A stretch of 57,009 nucleotides of DNA from Candidatus Merdisoma merdipullorum (GCA_018715645.1 DVLE01000052.1:1-57009); one strand, 5' to 3'. Numbered from the stretch's first letter, positions 1-8,207 are shown. The notes: generated by a model not told the origin, from the letters alone. Made by a program: numbers and translations.

Positions 1-221
1 AGCCGCTGCTGCTCCTCCACCCGCTTTCCAAATTCCTCCGGCGGATAGATATTCGGATTATAGTAAAAAACCGTGATAGAAAAATACTCAGACAGATATT
101 CCAGCACATAGCTGCTGCAGGGCGCGCAGCAGCTATGGAGCAGGAGGCGGGGCGTCTCTCCCTTTTCCGTAAGCTCCTGAAGCTTCTTATCCAGTTCCTT
201 CTGATAATTGATCTTATTCAT
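1..221 (-). CDS. queH: Epoxyqueuosine reductase QueH (N-terminal part, cut by window edge)
   Basis: About 73 codons are present; the gene runs off the left edge. The translation begins MNKINYQKELDKKL and carries LLLHSCCAPCSSYVLEYL near residues 28-45. The paired cysteines of HSCCAPC, followed by FYYNPNIYP, are the signature of QueH, the non-cobalamin epoxyqueuosine reductase that performs the last step of queuosine synthesis on tRNA. The ATG at 221 overlaps the end of the carboxypeptidase gene by 8 bases, so it is probably translated from the same mRNA as the two-component operon upstream. That is an unusual partner for a tRNA-modification enzyme and probably reflects read-through rather than shared function. 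The rest of the protein cannot be seen. Confidence 0.88.
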   Translation of the reverse strand, partial: MNKINYQKELDKKLQELTEKGETPRLLLHSCCAPCSSYVLEYLSEYFSITVFYYNPNIYPPEEFGKRVEEQQR

Positions 222-1089
222 ATCCCAGATACTCCTCCAGGCAGATTCCCTGCTCCATAATCTCCCGCGCCGCTTCCCGTCCCACATAACGGTAATGCCA
301 GGGTTCATAGATAATCCCTGTAATCTCCGTCTTATCCGTGGGATAGCGCAGGATAAAGCCGTACTTCCAGCAATTTTCCATAAGCCACTGCTGCTCGTCC
401 GTCTGCGCCTGCTTCTCGTCCAGGATCTGATAGTCCCGCGCTACGATGTCTACGGCCAGGCCAAGATTGTGCTCGCTCGTTCCTGGACGGGCCACAGTCC
501 TTGCAGCCTCCTCCCTGGCCCCTGGGCCGCTCGTCCCTTCAGCCTGAATCCGGCGCACCTTATCCTCATAGAGCTCCGTCTGCTTCTCTATGGTACGATA
601 AGCCGAACACACCCAAAAGTCAAGTCCTTCTTTCCGGCCAGCCGCAAGCATCTCCTGGAGGAACTTCACCGCCCGCGCGTCAAAATAATAATTGTTTTCA
701 ATCTCTGCAAGCTCCGGCTCATATCCCGCCTCTACCGGGTGGGAGGCATTGACAAGGGTAAGCTTCCAGTCTTCGCCTTCCCTTTCTTTGTCCCTTGCCG
801 CAGTCAGAAAGCTGCCTGGAGAGGTCAGGTTTCCGACGACGCCTGCCGCTTCCGCCTCTCCTGCAAATACGATTTTTCCAAACATCACACCCAGCAAAAA
901 GGTAAACAGACAGAAGCCGAAGATCTTTCTGTGAAGCGCCCGTTTTTGTCTTTTCTGCTTCTGTCTCCTGGTCCCATGACCTGCCATCTGGCTCCGGCTC
1001 TCCTGCCGCATCCGCCTCTCCTGCTGTCTCTGGATTTCCTGCTGCCTCATCTTTCTCACCTCTGATGCAATTCTAAACAGGCTTTGCAT
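214..1089 (-). CDS. vanY: VanY-like D-alanyl-D-alanine carboxypeptidase (peptidase M15B), membrane-anchored
   Basis: The 291-residue protein has a basic, Gln/Arg-rich cytoplasmic N-terminus, one membrane segment at about residues 55-76 (FGFCLFTFLLGVMFGKIVFA) and an extracytoplasmic M15 domain. The zinc-site motifs are visible: SEHNLGLAVDIV (S-x-H-x6-D) and EPWHYRYVG with its conserved E and H. The AYRTIEKQTELYED stretch is also typical. The family trims the terminal D-Ala of peptidoglycan stem peptides. Its ATG shares one base with the stop codon of the membrane protein upstream (TGATG), so it is the fourth gene of an operon starting with a response regulator and histidine kinase. A role in cell-wall stress or glycopeptide response is inferred from that context. 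No vanHAX ligase genes are in the window, so this alone does not indicate vancomycin resistance. Confidence 0.88.
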   Translation of the reverse strand: MQSLFRIASEVRKMRQQEIQRQQERRMRQESRSQMAGHGTRRQKQKRQKRALHRKIFGFCLFTFLLGVMFGKIVFAGEAEAAGVVGNLTSPGSFLTAARDKEREGEDWKLTLVNASHPVEAGYEPELAEIENNYYFDARAVKFLQEMLAAGRKEGLDFWVCSAYRTIEKQTELYEDKVRRIQAEGTSGPGAREEAARTVARPGTSEHNLGLAVDIVARDYQILDEKQAQTDEQQWLMENCWKYGFILRYPTDKTEITGIIYEPWHYRYVGREAAREIMEQGICLEEYLGYE

Positions 1090-2099
1090 CAGAAATGTAT
1101 CATCCGGATCGAAAGATCTTCTCCATAAAGCGGACAGCGCAGCTGATACCTCATCTCCTGCCCGGATTCATCCCGGTAGCTGGCCTCCCCATATATTTCT
1201 ATCCCGGCAAATCCCCAGGATTCGCCGACGTAGCGCCAGGCTTCCTCCTCCGTGTAACCGGCATCCAGAAATGACTGGACCTCAGCCTGAAACGCCGGAT
1301 CCTCAACGACGCTCCTGTAAATATCGTCGGAATAGCCGACACTAACCTCCCCGGTCTCGCAGCTCAGATACTCTCCCCAGCCCTCCAGCAGCGTATTCAT
1401 CAAGCTTTCGCCCGGATCGGCGAAGCTGTCCCTCTCTCCGCTCTCCTCTGTCTCATCCTCCAAAGCTTCCCAGCCATGGCCATACTCCTGCTGCCCCGCA
1501 CCTGTCTCTGCCGCGTTTGAGGGAACCTCTCCTTTGTATGACGTGTCATACCAGCCGTCCGGCTCATTGAGCCAGTCGAAAAGGCTCCCGCCATAGACGG
1601 ATTCCGCCTCCTGTCCGCAGACCATGCCCAGAATCCTGCCTGTCTCATCGTCCAAAAGCAGAAGCGCCGCAAGGCCGCTGTCCAGATAAAGCTGACCGCT
1701 CCACACAATCATAGACTTCTCCCCATCCATATCCATGACGAAGTACGCTTCCATGAATATGTCTTTTGGCGCCCCTAGGGTGTCCTTCAGAAGCCCCAGC
1801 CCGGAAAGCGCCGAAAGCTCCTTCCCGATCTGTTCTCCAAGCGTTGACTGGCTGTAATTTTTCCCTTTTGTCAGAGGCATATAGTTGACGGAATCACTCT
1901 GAATCAGACGCACCTTTTCCACAACCGTAAGCTCCGGCTGCTCTGTGATGACCATACGCCCGGTCTCCTCCTGCTCCACGCGGCCGAGAAGCCTTTCATC
2001 CTGCCAGGAAAGCAAAAGACCGGGAAGAATGAAACCGACTGCCGCAGCCAGCAAAAGGCCGGTTCCTGCCCCAAGCCAGGTTTTTATTTTTTTTGGCAT
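1089..2099 (-). CDS. Membrane-anchored acidic protein of unknown function in a two-component operon
   Basis: I do not recognise this family. The chosen start (MPKKIKTWLGAG) lies one base after the kinase stop codon; an in-frame ATG further upstream would overlap the kinase by 68 bases. The 336-residue product has a short basic N-terminus, one membrane segment at about residues 9-30 (LLLAAAVGFILPGLLLSW) and a soluble acidic domain predicted outside the cell. That domain includes a Glu/Ser-rich low-complexity stretch (ALEDETEESGERD). No catalytic motif is evident. Its position between sensor kinase and carboxypeptidase suggests an accessory part of the same envelope-sensing unit, for example a kinase modulator. 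This is inference from context only. Confidence 0.75.
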   Translation of the reverse strand: MPKKIKTWLGAGTGLLLAAAVGFILPGLLLSWQDERLLGRVEQEETGRMVITEQPELTVVEKVRLIQSDSVNYMPLTKGKNYSQSTLGEQIGKELSALSGLGLLKDTLGAPKDIFMEAYFVMDMDGEKSMIVWSGQLYLDSGLAALLLLDDETGRILGMVCGQEAESVYGGSLFDWLNEPDGWYDTSYKGEVPSNAAETGAGQQEYGHGWEALEDETEESGERDSFADPGESLMNTLLEGWGEYLSCETGEVSVGYSDDIYRSVVEDPAFQAEVQSFLDAGYTEEEAWRYVGESWGFAGIEIYGEASYRDESGQEMRYQLRCPLYGEDLSIRMIHF

Positions 2100-2100
2100 A

Positions 2101-3546
2101 TCAGTTTTCCTCCTGCTCTTCCCCGTCTGAGGGGAGATAAACGCGGACCAGCGTTCCCTTTCCCACAATGCTTTGGAAACTCAGCGTTCCCCCATGTCTT
2201 TTTACAATCTCCTCACAGACAGAAAGGCCTAAGCCCGCTCCTCCCTGCCGCCTGGCTCTGGATTTATCCACCATATAAAAGGCCTCCGTAATCCGGGACA
2301 ATTCTTCTTTCTGCATTCCCTTGCCGGTATCCCGCACATAAAAGGCAAAGCCTTCGCTCTCCCTGCGTCCCAGAAGATACAGCGTGCCTTCCCCTTCTAT
2401 GGCCTTACGCCCGTTATCCAAGAGATTCAGAAGCACCGTCTTCATCAGATCCGGCTCCATCGGAACCTGCTCATCCTCCACAACCGTCTGAAGGGTGATT
2501 CCGGCCTGTTCCAGGGCAGGTCGCAGGGTGGCCTGAATTTCTTCCGCCAGCCAGCGCGCACGCACGGGACGCTTCTCAAGCTCTCCATGCCGGACTACCA
2601 GAAGATTCAGCAGCTTAAAGGAAAGAGATTCCAGGCGCTTTCCTTCCTTAAAGATATAATTGGCCGCCGCGAAACGCTCCTCCTGCCCCATCTCCCGCGT
2701 TCGCAGCATATCCGCATAGCCGATCATGGAGGTCAGCGGGGTTTTCAGCTCATGCGCAAAGCTTCCAATAAAATCCTCCTGCCTGCGGGCGGCATCCTCA
2801 AGCTCTTTAAACTGCTTCTCCAGATTGTCCGCCATATGATTAAAGTCAGCCGCAAGCTGGCCGATCTCGTCCTGGGTTTCCACACGGGCGCGCACTTCCA
2901 GATCGCCTCCCGCGATCCGGCGGGCCGCTCTGGAAAGCCTCCCAAGAGGCTTTAAAAGCCAGACTGCTATCAGATAGCAGCCTGCTCCCTGCAGGAGCAG
3001 AAATCCTGCCATCCATCGGCGGTAAATCCCGTACTGTGTCTGCCGGTCCAGAAAAATCGCGGTCACATCCCGGTCGCTTTCCAGGTACAGAAGCGCCTCT
3101 CCCTCAAGCAGCATAGCGCTGGCCGTGACCAGATGATAGCTTTCCCCGTTCCGAAGCAGCATGCTGGCTCTGCTCTCCTCTGACACGGCGTTCAGAAGTT
3201 TTTCCCTCTCCTCCTCCGAAAGCTTTGCATTGCCGCCGGCTGTATAAAGGGTACGGCCGTCCTCATCGTAAATCCGAAAATTAAGCTCCGACTCCCCGAT
3301 ACTCTCAGCCATGCTTCCGGCTGTCTGCCGTACTCCTTCGGATACGGAGCTTCCGGTATCCTGGGCCGTCATATTCCAGTAAGCCGCAAAGGAATACTGA
3401 AGCATCCGGTTTTCCTCCGCCGCATTTTTCGTTTCTCTCTGATAACTCGACTGGAACAGAGCCGACAGCAGGGCAAATCCGCCTGCGCAGGCGATGACCA
3501 GGCTGAGCGCCAGAGTCGCTATACAGATTTTCCAGGAAAACTTCAT
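2101..3546 (-). CDS. Sensor histidine kinase (HAMP-HisKA-HATPase), partner of adjacent OmpR-type regulator
   Basis: The 481-residue membrane kinase has a first membrane segment at residues 7-30, an extracellular domain of about 140 residues, and a second segment near 178-198 (WMAGFLLLQGAGCYLIAVWLL in part). A HAMP linker (LARRIAGGDLEVRA-like) and a HisKA domain with the phosphoacceptor His in FAHELKTPLTSMIGY follow. The ATPase domain shows the N box (NLLDNGRKAIEG), G1 (DTGKGM) and G2 (GGAGLGLSVCEEI). All motifs needed for autophosphorylation are present. It starts 6 bases after the response-regulator stop and ends one base before the next gene, so the operon is tightly coupled. The signal sensed is unknown; the downstream VanY-like enzyme points to the cell envelope. 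Confidence 0.93.
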   Translation of the reverse strand: MKFSWKICIATLALSLVIACAGGFALLSALFQSSYQRETKNAAEENRMLQYSFAAYWNMTAQDTGSSVSEGVRQTAGSMAESIGESELNFRIYDEDGRTLYTAGGNAKLSEEEREKLLNAVSEESRASMLLRNGESYHLVTASAMLLEGEALLYLESDRDVTAIFLDRQTQYGIYRRWMAGFLLLQGAGCYLIAVWLLKPLGRLSRAARRIAGGDLEVRARVETQDEIGQLAADFNHMADNLEKQFKELEDAARRQEDFIGSFAHELKTPLTSMIGYADMLRTREMGQEERFAAANYIFKEGKRLESLSFKLLNLLVVRHGELEKRPVRARWLAEEIQATLRPALEQAGITLQTVVEDEQVPMEPDLMKTVLLNLLDNGRKAIEGEGTLYLLGRRESEGFAFYVRDTGKGMQKEELSRITEAFYMVDKSRARRQGGAGLGLSVCEEIVKRHGGTLSFQSIVGKGTLVRVYLPSDGEEQEEN

Positions 3547-3552
3547 TCCTCT

Positions 3553-4206
3553 TCACCCTTCCAGCCGGTAACCGATTTTGTAAACTGTCACAATCCGGTC
3601 CTCCCAGCCCACCTTTTTTCGCATACGCTGCACATGAAGGTCGACCGTCCGGCTGTCCCCCATATACTCGCCGCCCCAGATCCGCTCATAGATCGTCTCC
3701 CGGTACAAAGCGATGTTTTTATTCCTCACAAACAAAAGCAGCAGTTCATATTCTTTCTTGGTCAGATATACAGGCTCCCCGTTCTTTTTCACGGTCCGCG
3801 ACGCCGTATCGATGACCAGATCCCCCTCCGTGAGAATCTGCTCCGTCTTGTGGTAACGGCGCAGCACTGTCTCCACACGGGCAAGAAGCTCAATAACTTC
3901 AAAAGGCTTCGTCAGATAATCGTCGGCTCCCATCCGAAGCCCCCTCACTCTGTCCGCCACCGAAGCCTTGGCTGTCAGGAAAATCACGGGAATCCCCAGA
4001 GGAGCAATATAGCTCATCAGCTCGTATCCATCCACCTTCGGCAGCATCACATCCAGGAGAATCAGATCATAAGACGCCGCGTCCAGCGCGTCTGCGGCAG
4101 CCATGCCGTCGTACACGCAGTCGCAGAGATAGCCCGCTCCTCTTAAATTTACTGCGATCAGATTGGAAATCGCCTGTTCGTCCTCTACCACCAGAATCCG
4201 TATCAT
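3553..4206 (-). CDS. OmpR-family response regulator
   Basis: The start MIRILVVEDEQ was chosen because an AGGGGGAG sequence lies a few bases upstream and the receiver fold begins directly. A longer in-frame opening to 4323 would add a Lys/Arg-rich stretch unlike the family. The 217-residue protein has a receiver domain with acidic residues E8, D9 and E10, phosphoacceptor D52 (LILLDVMLP) and the LTAKA and KPFE motifs. A C-terminal winged helix with YEQ-like turns follows (GGEYMGDSRTVDLHVQRMRKK). It is the first gene of the RR-HK-membrane protein-vanY-queH operon. Direct repeats overlapping its own promoter (4303-4335) suggest it binds there and controls itself. Confidence 0.94.
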   Translation of the reverse strand: MIRILVVEDEQAISNLIAVNLRGAGYLCDCVYDGMAAADALDAASYDLILLDVMLPKVDGYELMSYIAPLGIPVIFLTAKASVADRVRGLRMGADDYLTKPFEVIELLARVETVLRRYHKTEQILTEGDLVIDTASRTVKKNGEPVYLTKKEYELLLLFVRNKNIALYRETIYERIWGGEYMGDSRTVDLHVQRMRKKVGWEDRIVTVYKIGYRLEG

Positions 4207-4302
4207 CCTGCTCCCCCTGTTTCCTCTCGTTTTGCCCTTGTTCTTCTCATCCGGGCTTTTTCTATTCCGGCGTCTGCCGGCGCTCTCTTTCATCATGCCC
4301 AT

Positions 4303-4335
4303 TTTGCATCCTGATTGTATCATATTTGCATCATC
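4303..4335. promoter_or_regulatory. Three 11-bp-phased direct repeats, likely response-regulator binding array
   Basis: Three units start at 4303, 4314 and 4325 with cores TTTGCATC, ATTGTATC and TTTGCATC. The outer two are identical over eight bases and the middle one matches six of eight. The exact 11-base phasing places them on one face of the helix, as expected for tandem binding of OmpR-family regulators. The array overlaps the -10 element of the response-regulator promoter (4319-4324). That fits autoregulation, probably negative. Assignment to the adjacent regulator is inferred. Confidence 0.6.
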
Positions 4336-4348
4336 GGCGACAGAACAA
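4319..4348 (-). promoter_or_regulatory. Putative sigma-A promoter of the two-component/vanY operon
   Basis: Read on the minus strand, TTGTTC (4343-4348) and TATGAT (4319-4324) are separated by 18 bases, about 115 bases upstream of the response-regulator ATG. The -10 box lies inside the repeat array. Confidence 0.5.
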
Positions 4349-4361
4349 CCCTTCCAAGACT

Positions 4362-4391
4362 TTCACAAAAGGGGAAGGGCTCTCATAAAAT
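4362..4391 (+). promoter_or_regulatory. Putative promoter of the SsuBC-like ABC transporter
   Basis: TTCACA (4362-4367) and TAAAAT (4386-4391) are separated by 18 bases, 77 bases before the ABC ATPase ATG. A CCCTTCC/GGAAGGG inverted repeat (about 4349-4379) surrounds the -35 and may be a regulatory site. I see no thi-box or other known riboswitch in the leader. Confidence 0.4.
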
Positions 4392-4468
4392 AGGTGTATA
4401 TCAAAAAAACGGTTGCAGTCTGCGCCCGGAAGCGGATGCAGGAGGCAACAGTGCAAGGAGGCGTTTCC

Positions 4469-5236
4469 ATGGATCCGTTGTTGAAGCTTTCGCATGTCAG
4501 CTTTTCCTATCACGAAGCAGAAGGCGAAACTTTGGCTCTTTCCGATATATCCTTTACCCTGGAACCCGGAAAATTTCTGGCCGTCGTAGGACCGAGCGGA
4601 TGCGGAAAGTCCACGCTGCTCTCTCTGATCTGCGGCCTTCTCACACCGGAGGAGGGGAGCATTCTTCTTCAGGGAGTACCCCTTAAGGAAGCCCGCACCA
4701 ATATCGGCTACATGCTCCAAAGAGATCACCTTTTTGAATGGCGCACAGTCTACAGCAACGTGCTTCTGGGACTGGAAATACAGAAGAAAATGACGCCGGA
4801 ACGTCTTGAGAGCGTAGACGCCATGCTGGAGACTTACGGTCTCTCCGAATTTCGGAACGCCAGGCCATCTCAGCTCTCCGGCGGTATGCGCCAGCGCGCG
4901 GCCTTGATCCGGACGCTGGCTCTGGAGCCTGAACTGCTCCTTTTAGACGAACCTTTTTCCGCTCTGGATTACCAGACGCGGCTCTCTGTCTGCGACGACA
5001 TCTACAGAATCATCAAACAGGAAGAAAAAACCGCCATCCTCGTCACCCACGACCTCTCGGAAGCGATCAGTATGGCGGATCAGATCCTGGTACTCTCCCG
5101 CCGTCCGGGAAGGATAAGAAAAGAAGTCTTTGTCCGCTTTGCTATGGAGGAACGCACGCCTATGCGTTCCAGGAGCGCGGCTGAATTCCAGGAATATTTT
5201 AATCTTATATGGAAGGAGCTGAACAGTGATGGCTGA
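4469..5236 (+). CDS. NitT/TauT (SsuB-like) ABC transporter ATP-binding protein
   Basis: The start MDPLLKLSHVSFSYH was chosen because of the AAGGAGG site 8 bases upstream. The 255-residue ATPase has Walker A (GPSGCGKST), the signature LSGGMRQRAALIRTL, Walker B (LLLLDEPFSALD) and the switch His (LVTHDLSEAISMAD). The DEPFSALDYQTR pattern and the Arg-rich LSRRPGRI C-terminal turn are typical of the nitrate/sulfonate/taurine importer subfamily, which also handles thiamine precursors and riboflavin. Its stop codon overlaps the permease start, so the two are translationally coupled. No substrate-binding protein gene lies beside them, so the substrate is undetermined. Confidence 0.9.
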   Translation: MDPLLKLSHVSFSYHEAEGETLALSDISFTLEPGKFLAVVGPSGCGKSTLLSLICGLLTPEEGSILLQGVPLKEARTNIGYMLQRDHLFEWRTVYSNVLLGLEIQKKMTPERLESVDAMLETYGLSEFRNARPSQLSGGMRQRAALIRTLALEPELLLLDEPFSALDYQTRLSVCDDIYRIIKQEEKTAILVTHDLSEAISMADQILVLSRRPGRIRKEVFVRFAMEERTPMRSRSAAEFQEYFNLIWKELNSDG

Positions 5237-6026
5237 ACCCTCGTCCGCCCAGCAGCGGTTTCTGAAAAAGCGGCAGCAAAAACTGCGGACCGTCACCCTG
5301 GTCCGCAGTCTGATTTTTCTGGCCTTTCTCGTTCTCTGGGAAGCCAGCACCAGGCTCCATCTCATTGATGCCTTTATCTTCAGCAGTCCTACGCGAGTAG
5401 TGACCACCTTTATGTCCATGGCCGCGGACGGCTCCATCTTCCGGCACATAGGAAGCACGCTCCTTGAAACGCTGGTAAGCTTTTTCCTGGTCTTTGCCGT
5501 GAGCCTTTTTTCCGCCATGCTGCTGTGGCTGAGCCGGTCCCTGAGCAGAATCCTGGAACCCTACCTGGTGGTCCTTAACAGCCTTCCGAAATCGGCTCTG
5601 GCCCCGCTTCTCATTGTCTGGCTAGGCGCCAATACGCGGACTATCATCGTAGCCGGCATGTCGGTAGCTGTATTCGGCAGTATTCTTACGATTTACACAG
5701 GATTTTCAGAAGTGGACCCCGACAAAATCAAGCTCATCTATACTCTGGGAGGGAAAAAAAGAGATGTTCTGCTGAAGGTAATTCTGCCAGGCTCCATCCC
5801 GATTTTTCTGAACACCATGAAAGTCAATATCGGTCTCTGTCTCGTGGGCGTCATCATCGGGGAATTTATCGGAAGCCGTCAGGGACTGGGCTATCTCATC
5901 ATCTACGGGAGCCAGGTCTTTCAGCTTGATATGGTGCTGATGTCCATTGTGATTCTCTGTATCGTGGCTATGTGTCTTTACCAGGCCATAAGCGCCGCGG
6001 AACGGATTTACCTGAAAAAGCTCTGA
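5229..6026 (+). CDS. NitT/TauT (SsuC-like) ABC transporter permease
   Basis: The protein of about 265 residues has six predicted membrane segments and a C-terminal BPD_transp_1 domain. The EAA-type loop is recognisable around TLGGKKRDVLLKVILPGSIP, and the family motif GEFIGSRQGLGYLI follows. A GTG immediately precedes the chosen ATG and could also be used; AAGGAG lies 7-10 bases upstream of the pair. The reading frame overlaps the ATPase gene by 8 bases. Together they form the membrane core of an importer. The binding protein must be encoded elsewhere, or the system uses a shared one. Confidence 0.9.
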   Translation: MAEPSSAQQRFLKKRQQKLRTVTLVRSLIFLAFLVLWEASTRLHLIDAFIFSSPTRVVTTFMSMAADGSIFRHIGSTLLETLVSFFLVFAVSLFSAMLLWLSRSLSRILEPYLVVLNSLPKSALAPLLIVWLGANTRTIIVAGMSVAVFGSILTIYTGFSEVDPDKIKLIYTLGGKKRDVLLKVILPGSIPIFLNTMKVNIGLCLVGVIIGEFIGSRQGLGYLIIYGSQVFQLDMVLMSIVILCIVAMCLYQAISAAERIYLKKL

Positions 6027-6071
6027 CCGCTTTGTCCGAAACGCTTTTACGATTTTCCCAGGGAACAAATG

Positions 6072-6095
6072 CAGGAGATGCGGACGCACCTCCTG
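6072..6095. terminator. Hairpin between convergent genes
   Basis: CAGGAG and CTCCTG flank an inner TGCG/CGCA stem, with one A-C mismatch between the two stems. It lies between the converging permease and DUF815-linked genes. There is no clear T tract on either side, so terminator function is only probable. Confidence 0.4.
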
Positions 6096-6143
6096 GATTA
6101 CATACTTTCTCCTGCCGCTTTTATCCGGCCATTCCCTTTTCCC

Positions 6144-6434
6144 CTACATCGCCCGCAGTACCGCCAGAATATAGGGCGCTCCGAACACATTCAGAGACTT
6201 GGGGCCCGTGACGGCCGCGGGATTTTCCCGGATCCGCTCCAGAGCGCGGCTGATCGTAGCCTTCGTGATGGTCTTGGCCCTACGGTCGACCACCATTTCT
6301 CCCCCACGGATTTCATACGTGAACGGAAGTCCTTTTGCCGTATAAAAAGTCTGATACTGCCGCCTGGCCATGCGCTCCCAAAGCTCCTCTATGTCCCACT
6401 TGAGGACCGGACTTTGCTCCATGCTCTCTCCCAT
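6144..6434 (-). CDS. Small conserved-looking protein of unknown function next to DUF815 ATPase
   Basis: The 96-residue soluble protein has AAAGGAG 4 bases before the ATG; a second ATG four codons in is also possible. It contains a compact C-terminal half with GLPFTYEIRGGEMVVDRR, followed by KTITKATISRALERI and GPKSLNVFGAPYILAVL. The TITKATISRAL helix looks like part of a helix-turn-helix, but I cannot assign the family. It follows the AAA ATPase by 48 bases on the same strand and is probably cotranscribed with it. No membrane segment or signal peptide is seen. Confidence 0.65.
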   Translation of the reverse strand: MGESMEQSPVLKWDIEELWERMARRQYQTFYTAKGLPFTYEIRGGEMVVDRRAKTITKATISRALERIRENPAAVTGPKSLNVFGAPYILAVLRAM

Positions 6435-6482
6435 AAGGCTCCTTTCCGCCTTCGCTCGCCTGCTTTTCCCTGATACGCCGCT

Positions 6483-7793
6483 CTATTCTTTCTTTCGTCC
6501 CGCCAGATAGTTGATAAACTGCTGGGCTGTCCGCCCGGAAATGCCTCCGTGGCTCATCTCCCATTTGTTCGCTTCCGCGCACAGTTCCTGCTCGGACAGG
6601 GTGATTTCCGGATAACGCTTCGCAAGCTCCGTCACAATCCGGAAGTACTCCTTCTGTGTAGGCTTGGAGAAACTGATGGTCACGCCGAAACGGGCCACCA
6701 GAGAAAGCTTTTCCTGCATGGTATCCGAACGGTGCATACCATCGTCCTGTTCCATATCGCTGCGATCACTCCAGGTCTCACGGATAATATGCCGGCGATT
6801 GGACGTGGCGTAGATCAGTACATTGTCCGGCTTTGTCTCCATGCCGCCCTCGATCACGGCCTTCAGGTACTTGTACTCGATCTCAAATTCTTCAAAGGAG
6901 AGGTCGTCCATATAGATAATAAAACGATAATTCCGGTTCTTAATCCTGGAAATCACGGCGGACAGATCCTGAAACTGATGCTTATAAATCTCAATCATCC
7001 GCAGACCCTGATCGTAATACTCGTTCAGAATCGCTTTGATGCTGGTGGATTTTCCTGTGCCGCTGTCTCCGAACAGCAATACATTGTTCGCCGGAAGTCC
7101 CTGCACAAAGGCCTCCGTATTGTCCACCAGTTTTTTCTTCTGAATCTCATATCCGACCAGATCATCCAAAACCACCTGCTCCGTATTATTGATAGGGAGA
7201 AATTCCACGCCGTCCGCAAGACTTCGGATCCGGAAAGCCTTGTTCAGCCCGAACATTCCCACGCCGTATGCCTTATAGAAATCCGTAATGATTTCAAATA
7301 TTTCCTCCTCGTCACGGGCCTCCTCTATCCGGCGGCTGACAGCCTGCACCTTTTCACTGACGTTTTTATTATACATACGCTCCTTTTTCCCGATCGCCTT
7401 ATAGTGGCAGATCGTGGAAAAACAGTCGATGCCCAAATCTTTTTCGATGAGTGAAAAATCAAAATCAAAAAGATTCTTAAATACCCGGAAATCACCCTTG
7501 GCAAAATGATTCACACTGCCATCGTTGGCGCCCACCTTTTCACTTGTCATGCTGAAAGAATTTTCATTTGTCAGCAGGATAAAGGTCAGATAATTATGCC
7601 ACAGATTCTCATCAAACCCGTACATGGTCGCCAGATCAAGCAGAGCCTTCATCTGTTCATAAATTCTCGTCGTCAGCTCCGCCTTGCTTCCGACGCCGTT
7701 CTCATAGTCTTCAAAGATACCGGAAAGCTTCCGCAGGATGCTGTCCTCCCCCAGATCCCGGTACAGAATCAGTTTTGCCACTTCTTTATACAT
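6483..7793 (-). CDS. DUF815-family AAA ATPase
   Basis: The start [14 protein letters not shown] has GGGAG 7 bases upstream; an ATG seven codons earlier lacks such a site. The 436-residue protein has an N-terminal helical region of about 200 residues and a C-terminal AAA domain. Walker A is [15 protein letters not shown], Walker B is [14 protein letters not shown], and a sensor-1-like segment reads [12 protein letters not shown]. The layout and length match DUF815 (PF05673), a bacterial AAA family of unsettled function. The TSNRRH stretch and the C-terminal [14 protein letters not shown] are characteristic. A putative promoter lies at 7826-7854. Confidence 0.88.
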   Translation of the reverse strand: MYKEVAKLILYRDLGEDSILRKLSGIFEDYENGVGSKAELTTRIYEQMKALLDLATMYGFDENLWHNYLTFILLTNENSFSMTSEKVGANDGSVNHFAKGDFRVFKNLFDFDFSLIEKDLGIDCFSTICHYKAIGKKERMYNKNVSEKVQAVSRRIEEARDEEEIFEIITDFYKAYGVGMFGLNKAFRIRSLADGVEFLPINNTEQVVLDDLVGYEIQKKKLVDNTEAFVQGLPANNVLLFGDSGTGKSTSIKAILNEYYDQGLRMIEIYKHQFQDLSAVISRIKNRNYRFIIYMDDLSFEEFEIEYKYLKAVIEGGMETKPDNVLIYATSNRRHIIRETWSDRSDMEQDDGMHRSDTMQEKLSLVARFGVTISFSKPTQKEYFRIVTELAKRYPEITLSEQELCAEANKWEMSHGGISGRTAQQFINYLAGRKKE

Positions 7794-7825
7794 CTTGCTT
7801 CTCCCTTCGTCCATTTCTTTCAGAC

Positions 7826-7854
7826 ATTATAACTCGATTCCCGTCTTCTGTCAT
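7826..7854 (-). promoter_or_regulatory. Putative sigma-A promoter of the DUF815 ATPase gene
   Basis: On the minus strand ATGACA (7849-7854) and TATAAT (7826-7831) are 17 bases apart, 33 bases before the ATG. It is divergent from, and close to, the csoR promoter. Confidence 0.6.
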
Positions 7855-7870
7855 TCTCTTTTTCATCCGC

Positions 7871-7899
7871 TTGACAGCCCTTGAGATTCTTCCTATAAT
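7871..7899 (+). promoter_or_regulatory. Consensus sigma-A promoter of the CsoR-family repressor gene
   Basis: A perfect TTGACA (7871-7876), a 17-base spacer and a perfect TATAAT (7894-7899) precede the AAGGAGG ribosome site. No ATACC/GGTAT operator overlaps it, unlike the ATPase promoter downstream, so the repressor is probably made constitutively. Confidence 0.85.
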
Positions 7900-7926
7900 T
7901 TATCTGTACAAGGAGGCTGTCACGTT

Positions 7927-8202
7927 ATGAAGCAATGTATGGACGCGGACAATCTGCATCGCAGACTGAAAAAAATCATCGGACAGGTACAGGCAATTGA
8001 CCGCATGGTGGATGAAGACATTCCATGTGAAGACATCCTGGCCCAGATCAATGCCGCAAAGTCTGCCCTGCACAAGGTCGGGCAGGTGGTTCTGGAAGGT
8101 CATATCCAGCACTGTGTCCGGGACGGGATCGAACATGGCGACGCAGATAAGACGATTGAGAATTTTACCAAGGCCGTCGAACGGTTTGCCAATATGAAAT
8201 AA
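7927..8202 (+). CDS. csoR: CsoR/FrmR-family (DUF156) metal-sensing transcriptional repressor
   Basis: The 91-residue all-helical protein has the family core LKKIIGQVQAIDRM. The metal-site triad C34, H59 and C63 has spacings of 25 and 4, identical to the Cys-His-Cys Cu(I) site of CsoR (known from the family). The Tyr that precedes the first Cys in canonical CsoR is Pro here, and the outer-sphere Glu position appears to be Asn79 beside Glu78. The metal may therefore not be Cu(I), or the allosteric coupling may differ. It is followed by a terminator and then a metal P-type ATPase whose promoter carries two palindromic operators. This is strong context for repression of that pump. Confidence 0.88.
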   Translation: MKQCMDADNLHRRLKKIIGQVQAIDRMVDEDIPCEDILAQINAAKSALHKVGQVVLEGHIQHCVRDGIEHGDADKTIENFTKAVERFANMK

Positions 8203-8207
8203 ATCAG

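Noticed and set aside
214-4206. Vancomycin-resistance cluster
   Set aside because: Only a regulator-kinase pair and a VanY-like enzyme are present; vanH, a D-Ala-D-Lac/Ser ligase and vanX are absent.
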